Assembly (NCBI GenBank): GCA_030278955.1
Contig: JAOANR010000003.1
Coordinates: forward strand, 35,110,054 to 35,174,053
Origin: Hygrophila difformis
Lineage: Eukaryota; Streptophyta; Magnoliopsida; Lamiales; Acanthaceae
Length of the DNA: 64,000 bases
Direction: 5' to 3'
This document shows, piece by piece, positions 11,460 through 23,539 of the stretch. Under the pieces are notes generated by a model. It had not been told where the DNA came from. It made no database searches and saw only the letters and a list, made by a program, of their open reading frames with translations. Each line of letters starts with the position of its first letter. The stretch's first letter is position 1. The translations under genes and the position numbers were made by a program.

Positions 11460-12949
11460 CTGCAATTTAAAGAAAAGGATAGCTTATTCTTCAGGTCCAA
11501 ACAAGCAACAGCTTATTATTAGAAAGAAGGGCAAAAATAAGAATCAAGACAAAGTTTTCCAACAGCATTACTCATCGGATACCATACTGAGTTACAACCG
11601 CACGAGAATGACTTCGACAATATCAATTATCAAACAACACAATAACACTACAATCCAACTTCCTCAGGTAAATGGATTCACAGTTTGGCAAGAAGCTAAA
11701 TAGCTTTCATCAGCAGACCTAATCAAAAATATCAGTATATTTCCATCTACAGCAGCTCCCCAAATTCCAATTCAATCAGAGGCCTATCCAGAAGCTTTTC
11801 TGAATTAAATGCTCTATTCCAAATCCCAAATGCCATAGAATAGAAAACAAATACGGCCCATCGTGCAGCTTTATAAATTCCCACAAATACATGAAGACAA
11901 CCACACAATCCCAACTACAAAAAACAAATGCTTTACATGAACAGACTACCAGTTCGACAGATACAGCGTGCAACCAGTTAAAAGCTCAAAAGGGGGAAAA
12001 ACAAGCATACCTTTTTCTCTGATCAGCCTGCATACTTTATTCAGAAACCATCCAAGATCAAATCTGGAGCTACTCGAAGCAGGGTTCGATCTGATTCACT
12101 CAAGTGTCGGATGATGAATGAGCATAGGCAGGAATGAGCCATATCTTCAATAAGGATGGCAACCATAAGACAAGGAATTAAATCTTTGAATTGGGGAGCA
12201 CAACCAATCCTTAAATTTCGACTTTTCATTACAAACACACAAAAATTCAAACTAAACACAATCTATTTGCTGATTCAAAAGCAAAACACAAACAATTCTA
12301 TCAGAAACAAGCTCAACAACAGAACAAAAGGGTCAAATCTAGAGATGAATTTGAAACGTAAACAAATTCACAAAACTCACTAACTAACTTGCAAAACTTC
12401 AAGAACCACAAAAAAGATTTAAGAAAAAAAAAGAAGAAAAACAACAACAACAAAGAACTATCTATGCAATTCTATTCTACACTAACTTGAATCAGATCAG
12501 AAATTCCAACTCCCCGTCAATCAACTACTACCAACCTAAATCAATTAGTCAAACCTCAAGCAGCCGAAAACAAAATGAAACAATTATAGACAACTTCCTA
12601 GTAGATTACAAGACCCATACACCAACACTTCCCACGTCCAAAAACCATAAAGCCTCACCAAAACATCCCAATCCCAAATCACTCCAATGAAAGATTTTGT
12701 TCCCCAGAAGGAAAAAGAAAGAAAGAAAGAAAACAAACAAAACCCTGTTTTCAAAACTGAACTGAACGCTTACCCTGGTTAGTGGGATGTATCATCAAAT
12801 CCACTTTTGAAAATGTAGGATAAATCTCTTAAAAAGACAACACGAAGTACCCTTAATCAAGCTCTAAAAAAGGTTCATCGCTTTTTTATGTTTTCATCAA
12901 AAAAACCATACAAATTAGAGATGCTAGGAACATAATCAGCAAAAAGAAG
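11460..12949. other. AT-rich spacer, no gene seen
   Basis: This stretch lies upstream of the MAP kinase exon on its strand and looks like intron or leader sequence carried with it. I find no conserved coding sequence. Confidence 0.55.
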
Positions 12950-13192
12950 CTGGACACATTGGGTATGGCCATTTAAAACAGCTAAGTGGAGTGCACATCC
13001 TCCATTAATATAAATATAAGCTCTATGGATCTGAAAAAACACATACAATTATAAACTCATGCCATAATCCCATCAAGGAAGGAAATATATCAAATACAAT
13101 AGGGTAGTGCAAGAAACCATACATTAATCTTGAATAGTTAATAGTCTGGACAACCTCCCAATGATCATATTCACAAGCCAGCATCAATGCAG
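12890..13192 (-). pseudogene. Ankyrin-repeat fragment, XBAT-like
   Basis: Two exon-like pieces are seen. The piece at about 13135-13192 encodes QTALMLACEYDHWEVVQTI, and the piece at about 12890-13025 encodes NGGCALHLAVLNGHTQCVQLL followed by FADYVPSI. Both fit ankyrin repeats of plant XBAT31-type E3 ligases. Neither the RING domain nor the rest of the repeat array is present. Confidence 0.65.
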
Positions 13193-13489
13193 TCTGAAAC
13201 TATGCAAGCACAAAAATGCTTGAGTTTGAAGTAATCAAATTCTAGAACAATAAATTGGGTCGTAGTAGTATTTATAAACTGACTTCAAAAAGGAGAAAAA
13301 AAGACAAAGGGACACCTGTCCACAGTAATGCCTGAGATTGACTATTAAGCTTCTCAAACTTCTCCTCAATGTTCTGTTTCTCCAACAATGTAGCCTACAA
13401 GCAATCTGTGGGGAGAAGCAAGAAATATCTATGAGAACTAAAATCCATTCATTTTCTGTTCTAGGAAAGCAATTTCAAAACATGATTAC

Positions 13490-13654
13490 CTGAAGTTGTG
13501 TATCTTTTTCATTGCACAAAGTTCTCAACTTGTCACGTTCAGAAATTGTTTCTTCAAGATATTGCTTCTCTGTCCTTAGGGCAGCTTTCAGACTATCCAA
13601 GTTTTCTTTCATTGTTGATTCTTGTTTTTCTCTTTCATGTAGATCCTCCAACAA
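13490..13654 (-). pseudogene. Coiled-coil exon, possibly a kinesin-14 stalk
   Basis: One clean exon (AG acceptor at 13655-13656, GT donor at 13488-13489) encodes LLEDLHEREKQESTMKENLD and continues to ERDKLRTLCNEKDTQLQ. It is heptad-rich and resembles the stalk just before the motor in plant kinesin-14 proteins, but a single 55-residue coil is weak evidence. No motor domain follows. Confidence 0.5.
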
Positions 13655-14027
13655 CTAAAGAACCAGTAATGACCATTAGAATAAGTTCGGGAAAAGACTT
13701 TCTTTCAATAGATGTGGCTGATGAAAATGTGACTGGTGACAAGTTTTATCGGTACGAGATCTCTTTTCTAAATAGATTGAATTAGGGGTAGGCAATAAAC
13801 ACCAAGTAGACAGCAATAGACACTGTTTGTTGTTCATTCTTTAAGCTAAAGTCAAAATATTTGAATGTGTACTATCATCTCAACCACTGCCATATCAACC
13901 GAAAGAAACCAAATTAGAAAGTTATCTAAATGCCGCGAATAGAATCATATAACAATTTACCCGGTTATCATCTGAATAAAGGGAGCATATAAACATAAAT
14001 GGACTAATGGAGGGAGGGGAGAGAGAC

Positions 14028-14352
14028 CTGCAATACTGAAATATGTTGGTGGCAGGAAGTCTTTGACCAAATACAGTCGATCTCTCATTCTCCCAGTAAA
14101 AAACAGGCTCATATACTGGCAGTGGTGATTCTCCAAAATGCTGCAAATCACTTTCAAAATTTGATCAAATTTTATCAACAATGCAAGAAGGGACTTACTA
14201 AAAATAAATTACATACACAGTGCTTTGAAGTCTCAATATTTGATGTGTCATAATCCTTCATTGCTGAAAAATGACTCCCTGATGTACTTGCCATTTCTGG
14301 GTCAGTTGTATCTTGTCCCTTGGTCTTTCTGGCATTAGCCAGCTCCAATTCT
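14028..14352 (-). pseudogene. SPK1: SPIKE1 (DOCK-family GEF) N-terminal fragment
   Basis: SPK1 is a DOCK-family guanine nucleotide exchange factor that activates ROP GTPases upstream of actin control. Two consecutive exons are seen. The one at about 14223-14352 encodes LANARKTKGQDTTDPEMAST. The one at 14028-14146 encodes FGESPLPVYEPVFYWENERS and then FGQRLPATN. Their order and content match the N-terminal region of plant SPK1, roughly residues 80-170 of about 1830. All catalytic DHR2 sequence is absent. Confidence 0.8.
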
Positions 14353-14899
14353 AGAAAGGAATCAGAGAACCATCCGTAAGTAATCTAAATACACCTATCA
14401 TTCACAAAAGAGAAGTAAATAAATAAATAATAAAATTTTGAAAAGCAAACAAAGCTGTAATACATCGCAAGAGTAGTTATTTGGGATCAAATTCAAATTG
14501 TATTCGAATAAGTAAAATATATCCAGATGGAAACAAATGAAAATTGCAAAGTGTTGCTTCAACATCACCAGATGAACAACTTGCCCTCGAATGGCGAGCG
14601 TAAATCGTAATTGCTGTAGTAAGTTCAGTGAAATGAACAAGATAACAAAATCAAGCAACAAGTTTTTTTTATTGTGGCATCGCCCTAGCATATGGTGATT
14701 GAGTAGATGATTTTGACTTTGGAATTAACCTAAGATGATTAGGGCAAAATTAAGAAATTCTCGATTCCGAATCCAAGCAATAGCGCGAAATTCACTCAAG
14801 GAGAAATCCTTACCCATAAATGCATCATTCGACAGGCGGCTTTTTCCTGACTACGCTTGAATCTTCTATTAAGATGAACAGTCGAATCCGAAAATGATC

Positions 14900-15330
14900 A
14901 CTGAGCAGCAAAATGAAAGAAAGACAGAAACCATAGAAACTTAATTACCAATAATGCGACAGGAAAAAAAAAACCAACAATCGGGTGCACCCAACAGCAT
15001 GAACAAACAACAGAAACAAACGGCGCTGCCGTGTTCCGATCTAACCAGTGGGCACATATCTTCCGAAATGACTGAACCCACAATCGCCAGTAACTCAGCG
15101 TGAGAACCCTAAACCCAAACAAATCATCTGCATAATCCGGCACAACAATCCCATTCCATAAAGAACCCTGAAATCCCAAACCCAAGAGGCCCAGTAAGGA
15201 AAAATTGGATGAACTGAAGGCCGAAATTACCTGAAGGTCGCGAAATGAAGAGGGAGCTCGGCGTCGGCGGCGGCGGCGAAGGACGGCGGAGAGGTGGGGG
15301 AAGATCAACGAGCTGAGAATATCTCCACTC
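14900..15330 (-). other. GC-rich leader-like sequence near the Helitron C 5' end
   Basis: A local rise in GC (CGGCGGCGGCGG-like tracts) resembles the 5' untranslated region and first intron of a captured plant gene. An open frame spans it but shows no protein similarity I recognise. It could provide a promoter for the fragments downstream, which is inference. Confidence 0.35.
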
Positions 15331-15539
15331 ACATTAGCTTAGAGCGACATAAATGAGAAAGCGAGAATAAATCTGTAGGCTGCGCGAATCGATCCTAAAA
15401 CAGATGGTAACATACTAACATCCACTAACCCTTTCATCTAACGGTCACGATTTCAATTCCATTATGATCGGACGGTGGAGATTGCAATAGAGATTTGGCA
15501 AAATTTTTTGCTCTCCCTCTTATATAACTAGTGATTGTA

Positions 15540-15556
15540 GCTGTGCAATGCACAGC
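15540..15556 (-). other. Helitron B 3' terminal hairpin
   Basis: GCTGTGCA/TGCACAGC is a near-perfect stem with a one-base loop, 8 bases from CTAG. It resembles the C hairpin (CTGTGC/GCACAG), which places both in one family. Confidence 0.85.
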
Positions 15557-15965
15557 GTATTTAGGAGGTACAACTGCCCATGGAGAAAGAAGAAATAATT
15601 ATAGGTGAATGAACGTGGTTTCCTTATATGATACTTATTATATTCAGAGAAGTTTAGTTATACATACTACAACCAATATTCTATTTGAATGTTTAATCAA
15701 CACAATTCTCATTCTCCAAAATTAGTCATTCTTCAGTCTATCCTGGCTCAAATGTTTACATAATAACACGAGTTAACGCCTTCCAAACTTTCAGTAATTT
15801 TCTTAGCTATTGTTTACATAATAACGCCTTCCAAACTTTCATACAACAAAAATGAGATTGGGGAAAGGCCCTTCCTCCATCCCAGATTTATCAAGAAAAA
15901 ATATCACCCACAATTTCTCAGGCTGCATTTGTAAAGCCCACAGATGCCTTCGTAACAAAGCTAGC

Positions 15966-16210
15966 ACTACCCAAAAAAAAATGTAGCAACTAAAATTCAC
16001 GACCGAACACAATTAGTCGCTGTTAGCGACCGAAATGTTTTGTCGCTAATTAACGAGCGATTTCGCAGCCGAAATGTTTTGTCGCTAATTAACGACCGAA
16101 ATGTTTTGTCGCTAATTAACGAGCAATTTCGCGGCCGAAATGCTGTCACTAATTAACGACCAATTTCGCGACCGAATTTTTTCTGTCGCAAATTCGGAAA
16201 AAAAAATAAT
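15966..16210. repeat. CACTA-like end with GTCGCTAATTAACGA repeats
   Basis: The stretch starts CACTACCCAAAAAAAAATG and then repeats short units such as TTTTGTCGCTAATTAACGA and GACCGAAATG four to five times. Subterminal direct and inverted repeats of this kind behind a CACTA terminus are typical of En/Spm (CACTA) transposons and their deletion derivatives. I find no matching TAGTG end nearby, so it is probably a truncated terminus inside Helitron B. Confidence 0.55.
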
Positions 16211-17089
16211 AATAATTGCAACCAATAAAAAATCGGTCACTATTAGTATAGATTCATTTTATTAGTATAGGAATCATAGAACTGCAAGAAAAGCAACATC
16301 AATCTTATATGTTTATCCTTGTGAAAGATGATCTAGGAGAGGGGAGAATAATTTTCAAATCTGAAAACAGATAAACATGTATAACAATGTTGGAATTAAT
16401 ATTAAAGGAGAAATACACAATTACTCATTAAAATGATAATCCCAAACATTCCGTATCCCTATTTCAATAAGAATAAAATAAGTAAATACCAACAACACTC
16501 CCTGATCTATCATGAGATGGGCTGTTTGCGAGGGCAGATGCATTGAAAGTAATCAATAGAATTTGCAGAGTGCATAAAAATTTCAGGAGTATAATAGTTG
16601 AATGAGAATAATAACACAATAGATATACAATCTGAAAGCCCCCACGACACTTCTAAGAAGTTCTCTCACTTTCTAAGGCGATAGCAAATAGAACAACTTC
16701 AGAATATTTTCTACACTATATGCCAAGGAAGTTCACTCCACATTTCCTCATTTAGATTTATTAAAGATACCTTAGGGAGAGAAAAAGAAAACGAGAGCCC
16801 CATAAGGTATTGCCCCTAATATTAAATTGCAAGAGTTGCATAAATCACAGAGACCAGTAATGACCTCAGACAAATTAGTGAATTACTATGGCCTATGGGA
16901 TTTTCTTTTCAATTTTTTTCAGTAAGGGCTTAGCATGCACAAAACATCACATAACGCAAACTGCCAAAATAAAGTTTAATTCCTTCCATTATAGACAAAA
17001 GTTGCAACAGAACATAGCAGACTTAGTTACAATACATTTGTTGCTTGAGGAAAGTAAAGGCCAAATGAGATCCAATAACCTGAAGCACT

Positions 17090-17395
17090 TTTCCCAACCG
17101 CGTGTAATAATTGCATAAGGATCTGATGTACCATTCAAATTTGCCCCAATAAGATTTTTTGCTGCTAATAGCTCAACCTGAAAGGTAAACGCACAATGTT
17201 AAAGGTGGTAACAAAGCTCGAGGACGAGGTTGTAAAATCTCAAGTCTATTGCAACCACAACATTAAAGCAATGAATTGTGTATAAGAAAAGAAAAGACAT
17301 TTTTTAGATGAATAAGTTACCTTAATGAAGTAAGTGGAATTAGCTTGGTAATCCCCTCTATAGTGGCTGATCTACAAAGTGCAGAACTGCATGTC
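17090..17395 (-). pseudogene. C2-domain fragment, C2/GRAM (BAGP1-like) protein
   Basis: An exon at about 17100-17180 encodes [20 protein letters not shown] and YAIITRG, a classic start of a calcium/lipid-binding C2 domain. A preceding exon at about 17322-17395 encodes YRGDYQANSTYFIK, as in plant C2-GRAM proteins. After the first C2 strands the similarity ends. Confidence 0.65.
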
Positions 17396-17989
17396 AAGCA
17401 AGTGGAAAATTACTTCAAAAACAAGTAATGAAAATTACTCGAAACTTAATCCAATCCATTAAACAAAGAAATAAAAGATATTTTCTTATTAAAAAAATTT
17501 GAATTCAAAACAGGGTAAACAAAAATTGAAGCACACCTCAGGCCAATTTAAAAAGCTTCCTTTTATGTAGTTTCTTTTTCTTTAAAAAGCACACCCCGTG
17601 CCTGGTGATTAGTGCTAATGAATAAACAAAAGCTAAAACAGGTTTGCAGCAGATAAGCTCAAAACAAATAGCAATTCTATACAAATTTGAGAACTTGAAC
17701 ATTTCATAATAAGGCATAAAAAATAGAAATAAAGCCCCTATCAGAGTAACTATGACAAAAGCATCATCACTTGGGTTTTCACCCATAGATATCAAAAAGT
17801 ATTCATCATTTAGGGGTCCAGGACATCACAGGATCTACTAAGCATGAGACAAACTGAAAACATATACACAGACACCTAAAAAGGCTGGTGGAAGGATAAG
17901 TGCTGTTCTAAAACTCAAAGAAGAGTTGAGGATCCATTACCCCAAAATCTCTTAAATACTACTATTAATTGGGATAAGAGGGCATACCA

Positions 17990-20071
17990 TTAGAAGTGTC
18001 CCAATGGCTATTGCAGATTTCATCCGTCCATCTTGACCCTCGCCAGCTTCAGTTACTCCCAAGTGTAATGGATAATCCCATCCTAGAACATTCATTTCAG
18101 CTACAAGGAGGCGGTATGCCTGGACCATAACCACGGGATTGCTTGCTTTCATTGAAAATACAAAATTGTGGAAGTCTAGTTTCCAACAAAAACCTTGCGT
18201 ACTCAAATGCAGATTCGACCTGTTACAGTCAAACAAACACAATAGTAAAGAATGAGCAAGAGCTTTCACTAAAGGATTGAAATAACTGCTAACAATCCCC
18301 CTGGATGCGTCACAGAGTCCCCATAGTAGCTCATCATTCGATCAGAAAGACTACCATGTTTTGTTCCGATTCGCATTGCCCGCCCATACATTTTGCATTT
18401 TTCAACCAATGGGCTGAAAACCTATACATCATGTAATATTTTTAGTGTTTATAAAAATTGAAATATATGTATTACGTATATTGGCTTGAAGCTCGTTACT
18501 AATCTTGCAAAGCAAAAATATTGTCAGGAAATAGCAACCAAACCAATATATGGTTCTTACCTGCTCCTATATGTTCAAGTTCTTTTTGATAATCTTCATC
18601 TGTGAACTCTAATTGCTCAAACTGTGCTCCTGTCGGCTGAAAACATTCAGCTAGTGAGTTAAAGGGCTAAACCAACCTTTGGTCTATAAGAGAGAGGAAA
18701 CTAAGAGCATGGAGATTATAAGGTACCAAAGTTCCCTGGATTAACACGAATTTTTTCAAAGCATTCAGCAACCCGTAGTGCAACAGATGGGGCAATTAGC
18801 AATTTATGAGTATACGTGCTGAACAAACTGCGGGGGTTCAACATTCAATTGAATATGACACAGACTTCTTCTGGACAAGTGAATTTTTAATTCTGAAACA
18901 TACATCAGCTTCTTTCTTTCCTTGCACAGTTATTCTAACAATATTTGCTCCTTGGTCTGCTATTATCATAACCTGCAACAAAAACAATCTCAATGAGACA
19001 GGCAAAGAAATCTCGTGAACACACAAGAAACAAAAAAAAAAATTTTTTTTTTAAAATCTCATAGATACAAACACAATGACCTCATAGTGATGAGGCCTAT
19101 GCCATGTTATCTTAAACAGACATAAAGACATGCTTATTATAACAAATAACAGCATTGTAAAACCACCAAATCAATCTTCCAAACATAACTTGAAGAATCA
19201 GGAAGTTTTAAGTTAACATTGTGCTGGGCAAAGTAAATTAACTTAATAACACATTTAAACAACAAAAACTCAAGAAATAATCGGCTAATAATGATATAAG
19301 ATGAAACAAAAAGAATATAGATATCCATCTAAATGGGAAACATAAGTTCCCATTGCAACCTGTTCAACTGTCCCAGCTACATCTTTTGTATCTGTAGTGG
19401 TCATTGTTTGAATTCTGATGGGATGCTCGCTACCAAGAGCCACATTTCCAACAATAACTGTGCAGGTTTTTCTCCTAATAGTTTTGTATATGGATTCACA
19501 ATATTTCTGTCTTTGAACTGCATCCAAAAAACATAGAGGACACACTCCATTTAAGGCCTAAGATGGCATGTAGTATTAAGTTATAGATTCAGGAAAAGCA
19601 AGGAACTCAAGAAGAAACTTTTGAACTTTTCAGGGATTCTAATAAGAATACGCTTTACTTCTTTAGTTGATTTATTTTTTATAGAGATCTAATTGCATAA
19701 GCATTGGATTTCTTCATTTGCTATTCAGACACAGTAAATCTTATTTGCAAATATAGAGCTTCTTAAGGAATCAATTGATTATTTGCAAATCTTATTCATA
19801 TATATGAATTCTAACACTTGTCAGGAGTATTTGCACAGCCTATGAAAAGATACAAACCTAACAGTGTGCTTCTATCAGATGCTGGCTTAAGTTCAACAAT
19901 TTCTGAACCAGGGTTTGCAATATTGCTGATCACAGCAATCTTACTCCGGCGGGACTTCAATCATTGCAAGTTTGAAAATCTAACGAAATCAGAACTCTTT
20001 GCAAATCCAACGCCCTGGTCATTCCTGCTTCTGAGAGCAGTAAATGAAGCAGGAACGGCACCTGTTCCCAT
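17990..20071 (-). pseudogene. ISPG: ISPG/HDS (GcpE) fragment, plastid MEP pathway
   Basis: HDS converts MEcPP to HMBPP with an Fe-S cluster in the plastid isoprenoid (MEP) pathway. The frame opens at ATG 20071 with GTGAVPASFTALRSRN, the conserved transit-peptide start. Later exons encode [20 protein letters not shown] (about 19370-19500), ADQGANIVRITVQGKKEAD (18880-18970), VAECFEKIRVNPGNF (about 18730), the part with [16 protein letters not shown] (18310-18430), and [20 protein letters not shown] to the exon end at 17990. A TGA interrupts the first exon right after FSNLQ (about 19960), and the frame is shifted before KLDFHNFVF (about 18190). The C-terminal Fe-S part is missing. It is a clear pseudogene fragment covering roughly the N-terminal 45 percent. 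Confidence 0.9.
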
Positions 20072-20389
20072 AGGTTTGACTGTTTCTTCCCGAGGGTTAT
20101 CAAATAATAAAAGACATGCAAGTTCAGCCAATCTGTAAAAATCTAATGTTTCTGACGGAATGAATTCCAAACCGTCCCTTTACATTAATGGCTAGTTATC
20201 TTTTCATGTACTTCCTACTTTATATTTTAAATGATACGTGGAGTTTATGCATGAAAATTAAGGAAGAGTATGCAGAAATTCATATCAAGCAGTATGTCAG
20301 AAGATGAAATATAAGTTTTATAGAATACAAAGTCCAGCATCAAAGACTTGCTCATTAATTCAAATTCCAACCAATTCAAACCAGGATAA

Positions 20390-20830
20390 AACCCTTGGCG
20401 TCGCCGTATTAACCTTGCTTCTGCATCAACCCCATTCCTGCAGTTTCCAAATTTATTTATTGCACATTTCAACTCCAACTGCATACAGCCTATGTATGTG
20501 TATGTGCTTTCAAATCCAGTGATATACTAATGCAAATAATACACTAATACAGTATGCATACACACACCAACCTTCGTAGATCTTCCAAGAAAAGTGTAGT
20601 GCCCTGTAATATAAAGAGAACAATAATACTATTGGTGTTACAAGAGAGAATTTGATTGGCTGGCTAATTTGGGTAGGTTTGACATTGCTTTTATCAATCA
20701 ATATTTGGATTCAATAATAACTCACAGGCTGTATTATGTTTCCGCCGGCAACATGGCATCCAATGCATGCTCGCCTGAACAAGGAGCCTCCTTTCTCAAC
20801 ATCTTCTTTTTGTCCCAATCCTATGGATGC
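20390..20830 (-). pseudogene. Cytochrome c6A-like fragment
   Basis: An exon at about 20736-20827 encodes GGSLFRRACIGCHVAGGNII, including the haem-binding CxxCH motif (CIGCH), followed by a GT donor. A short exon near 20572-20609 encodes GTTLFLEDLRR and one near 20395-20445 encodes NGVDAEA. These match plant cytochrome c6A, a thylakoid-lumen c-type cytochrome. After NGVDAEA the frame is lost. The fragment precedes the ISPG piece on the same strand. Confidence 0.75.
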
Positions 20831-21317
20831 TGCTGCGGCAGCTGCACACCACATTCAATTCTTCATTATTATTCAATATTCCTTTCTTCCATGAATATTT
20901 CACACAAGTCCAAATCTTTTGCATCATAAGTATATAGGCTGTCATAGAATATAAAGTAGTATTATATTTATGGTGTGAAATATCAGCTCCACATTATTCT
21001 CTGGGGTTTGGAGTGTGGCCTCAAGCTTTTTTTTCACTCGTTGCAGCTGCTGCTAGTCTGCTAGTATGTTATGGTAATGAAATTGTGAATAATCAGTTCA
21101 TTAAACGTTCGGACTCATATAATCCAGTCACAACTAAATACATCGCATGTATCAGAAAAAGGACAAACAATTAACATCATAAAAATGAAAATAATCCATA
21201 TATATATATACACACACACACTTTTAAAGTACTCCTGTGAACACACAAGCATGAGTAAAGACTCACTCAAGTAGAACACTCCATAAGATCTTGTATTGGG
21301 CATTCAGAGTCCCAATT

Positions 21318-22220
21318 GCTTCCTGTTTTCTCGGCCAGTCAGAATCAACGACTACCAATTTCAACTCCTGAGGTCCTGAAATTGTGTGCAGCATGACAGA
21401 AGTGAGATTCATGAATTAACAGCGCTACAGCCTATTCAGACAGAACAAAATAGACCCACAACACATCACAACGATGGGTTAAACAACTTAGAAAAATCAA
21501 GGGGATGCTGCTGTGGATATCAATGTGTTGTATAAAATTAGCAACCAAATGCTCAACAACTAATTTATGCAAATAGTGCACAAAAGAATCATGTCATTAT
21601 TCCAAGGGCCCAAGGAAACCTATAATTATTTTTTAAGGCAGCGTGAATTTTATTAAAAAGCTTGTGGGCAATATGCATCCACTAAGGAACACCTTGTAGA
21701 ACTGAATGGTTACCCAAATACCCCACAAGATGACAAAAAACAAGGATTAAACAATGAATATTGCAGAGTGCAATTAGCATATAGACAGCACCTAGAACAC
21801 TGAACAGCGACATGAGAAAGCACTAAAAGCAAGCAGACCGGACAAACCTGTAGTACTCTGAAAAATATTATCTTCTGCTGCACATTTTAAGATGAAATAG
21901 ATATTTAAGGTCCCTGTTTCATACTGAATAAAAATCATCAATGACAATGTCTCTTTCAAGTTCATAACATAAGGATAAACAGAAACTTTGATCAAGCAGT
22001 ATTCTCTATTACCCGAGCACTCCACCGAGACTCTATCTTGACAACATCATTGACATCCAAATGAATATGGTTAGGACGTTCTTCTCCGTAAATAGTTTTG
22101 CCCCTTGCTTCAATAGAACTTCTAGAAAAGCTCACCACAGAATCAACAAGATGAGCGCCACAGTATTCTAGATAAACTGCAGAGAGCACAATTCCCACAT
22201 TTTCTCCTTCCTGGCACTTC
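21318..22220 (-). pseudogene. ULP2-like SUMO protease N-terminal fragment
   Basis: An exon near 22010-22215 encodes LSAVYLEYCGAHLVDSVVSF, SRSSIEARGKTIYGEER and NDVVKIESRWSARV. A second at about 21318-21378 encodes LKLVVVDSDWPRKQEAIGTL and NAQYK. Together they resemble the PH-like N-terminal region of plant ULP2-type SUMO proteases (IESxWxxRVE and the later QEAIxxLNxxY motif). The cysteine-protease domain is not in the window. Confidence 0.6.
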
Positions 22221-23539
22221 AAAAGACATGTGAATGATAAGGTATTTAGTAAATTTCTAGTGTAATCAATCTGCTATATAAATCACTTAGAGAAGACCCT
22301 TAATCACCCAAAAAAAATAAAAAAACATAAACAAATAACCAAAGAAATTATGATTGTGAAAGCTCAACATCCATGGCATGTTGTGATTTTACGACATCTT
22401 ACTCTGGATTCCAGTAATAGTACCTTTTCCATCCCCATGATGAAAACACAGATTATGGCTTCACAGCAAAAGTCAGGTTTATATATAATAGAATGTTTAA
22501 GAAGAACACCGTTAGCAAGCAAAAATCCCAAACAAGTACGTGGAAAAGAAGGGTATTAAAATAGTTTGAATGCTAATAACATCATCTTATTGTAAAAAGT
22601 AAGAAATTATAAACATTTGTTGCCACATATCACTACAAGCTGGCAAAAGAAAATTGCAAGAACAAGTTTAGGTTTCCTTAATTTTCAGCAAAAGAATCTT
22701 TGGTGTTACCAAAGAAATTGGCTTTTAAGAATTTGTTTCTTTAAAGTGTAAAATAATTACAAAATATAGGGGATATGATCATCTATTGGTCCAAATGTTT
22801 CCTTTCCAATGCCAATCATAAATGCATTAGTCGGGAGTAGGGGTCAGGGACACTGCCAGGAAAAGTTTTCTTATCAAAAGGAGTTGCTGCTCCAAACGAA
22901 CACATGTTTCAGAACAAATCCAAATTTGTTTAAAACAGGATATTCCAAATATTAATGATATTGAATAGCATCTTTCGGAGTTAAGATTATAACCTGTTAC
23001 ATATTCTATCATTTAGAAATATGGTGCATCTAGAATTTATTCAGGATTTTATTTTATTTCGTAATTTACTTATTTAAGGATGCCCTAGAGATAGGACACT
23101 GTTCTTATTAATTCAAAGTAACTTTTTTTATATTTTATTTCTCTCAAAAGCTTTAGTATAGAATTTTTACCTTTATAAGTGTCTGAAATAGATTTTTTAC
23201 GAAATTTAAAACACCAAGCATACGAAGGAATAAGATGCACAGTTGACTTTATTATTTGTTGAGTTATATGTGTAGCATAATAATAAGATACAATATCAAA
23301 TATGGGCAACAATTAGCTGTTGGGATTTGCACATATTTAAAGGGGTACGCGTGTGTGCACTTTGTATTTGAACTTAAATTTATGTAGTATATGGTAACAG
23401 TAGGAATGTTCAAATGTTGAATATTTGTCTAAGAGAGAATTCAGTATAAAAATGATTAGGGGAAATAAGAAAGTTGCTATTTTCATCTTGTCCATTGAAA
23501 ATGATTTTTAGAGTGAGGGATAAAAGCCAAAAGATGCTC

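Larger units (their letters stand above)
9649..15527 (-). mobile_element. Non-autonomous Helitron C with captured gene fragments
   Basis: The 3' terminus on the minus strand is CTAG at 9652-9649 followed by T, preceded by a hairpin at 9661-9675. The 5' region begins at 15527 as TTATATAAGAGGGAGAG, followed by AATCTCCACCGTCCGATC. The very first bases are separated from it by Helitron B. It encodes no Rep/helicase, so it would have moved with proteins supplied elsewhere. It carries at least five gene fragments on its own strand: SPIKE1, a coiled-coil protein, ankyrin, MAP kinase and SEC3A. Confidence 0.78.

Noticed and set aside
14898..15332. 144-codon frame near the Helitron C 5' end as a gene
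   Set aside because: The translation is Trp/Phe/Cys-rich without a domain and overlaps GC-rich leader-like DNA.
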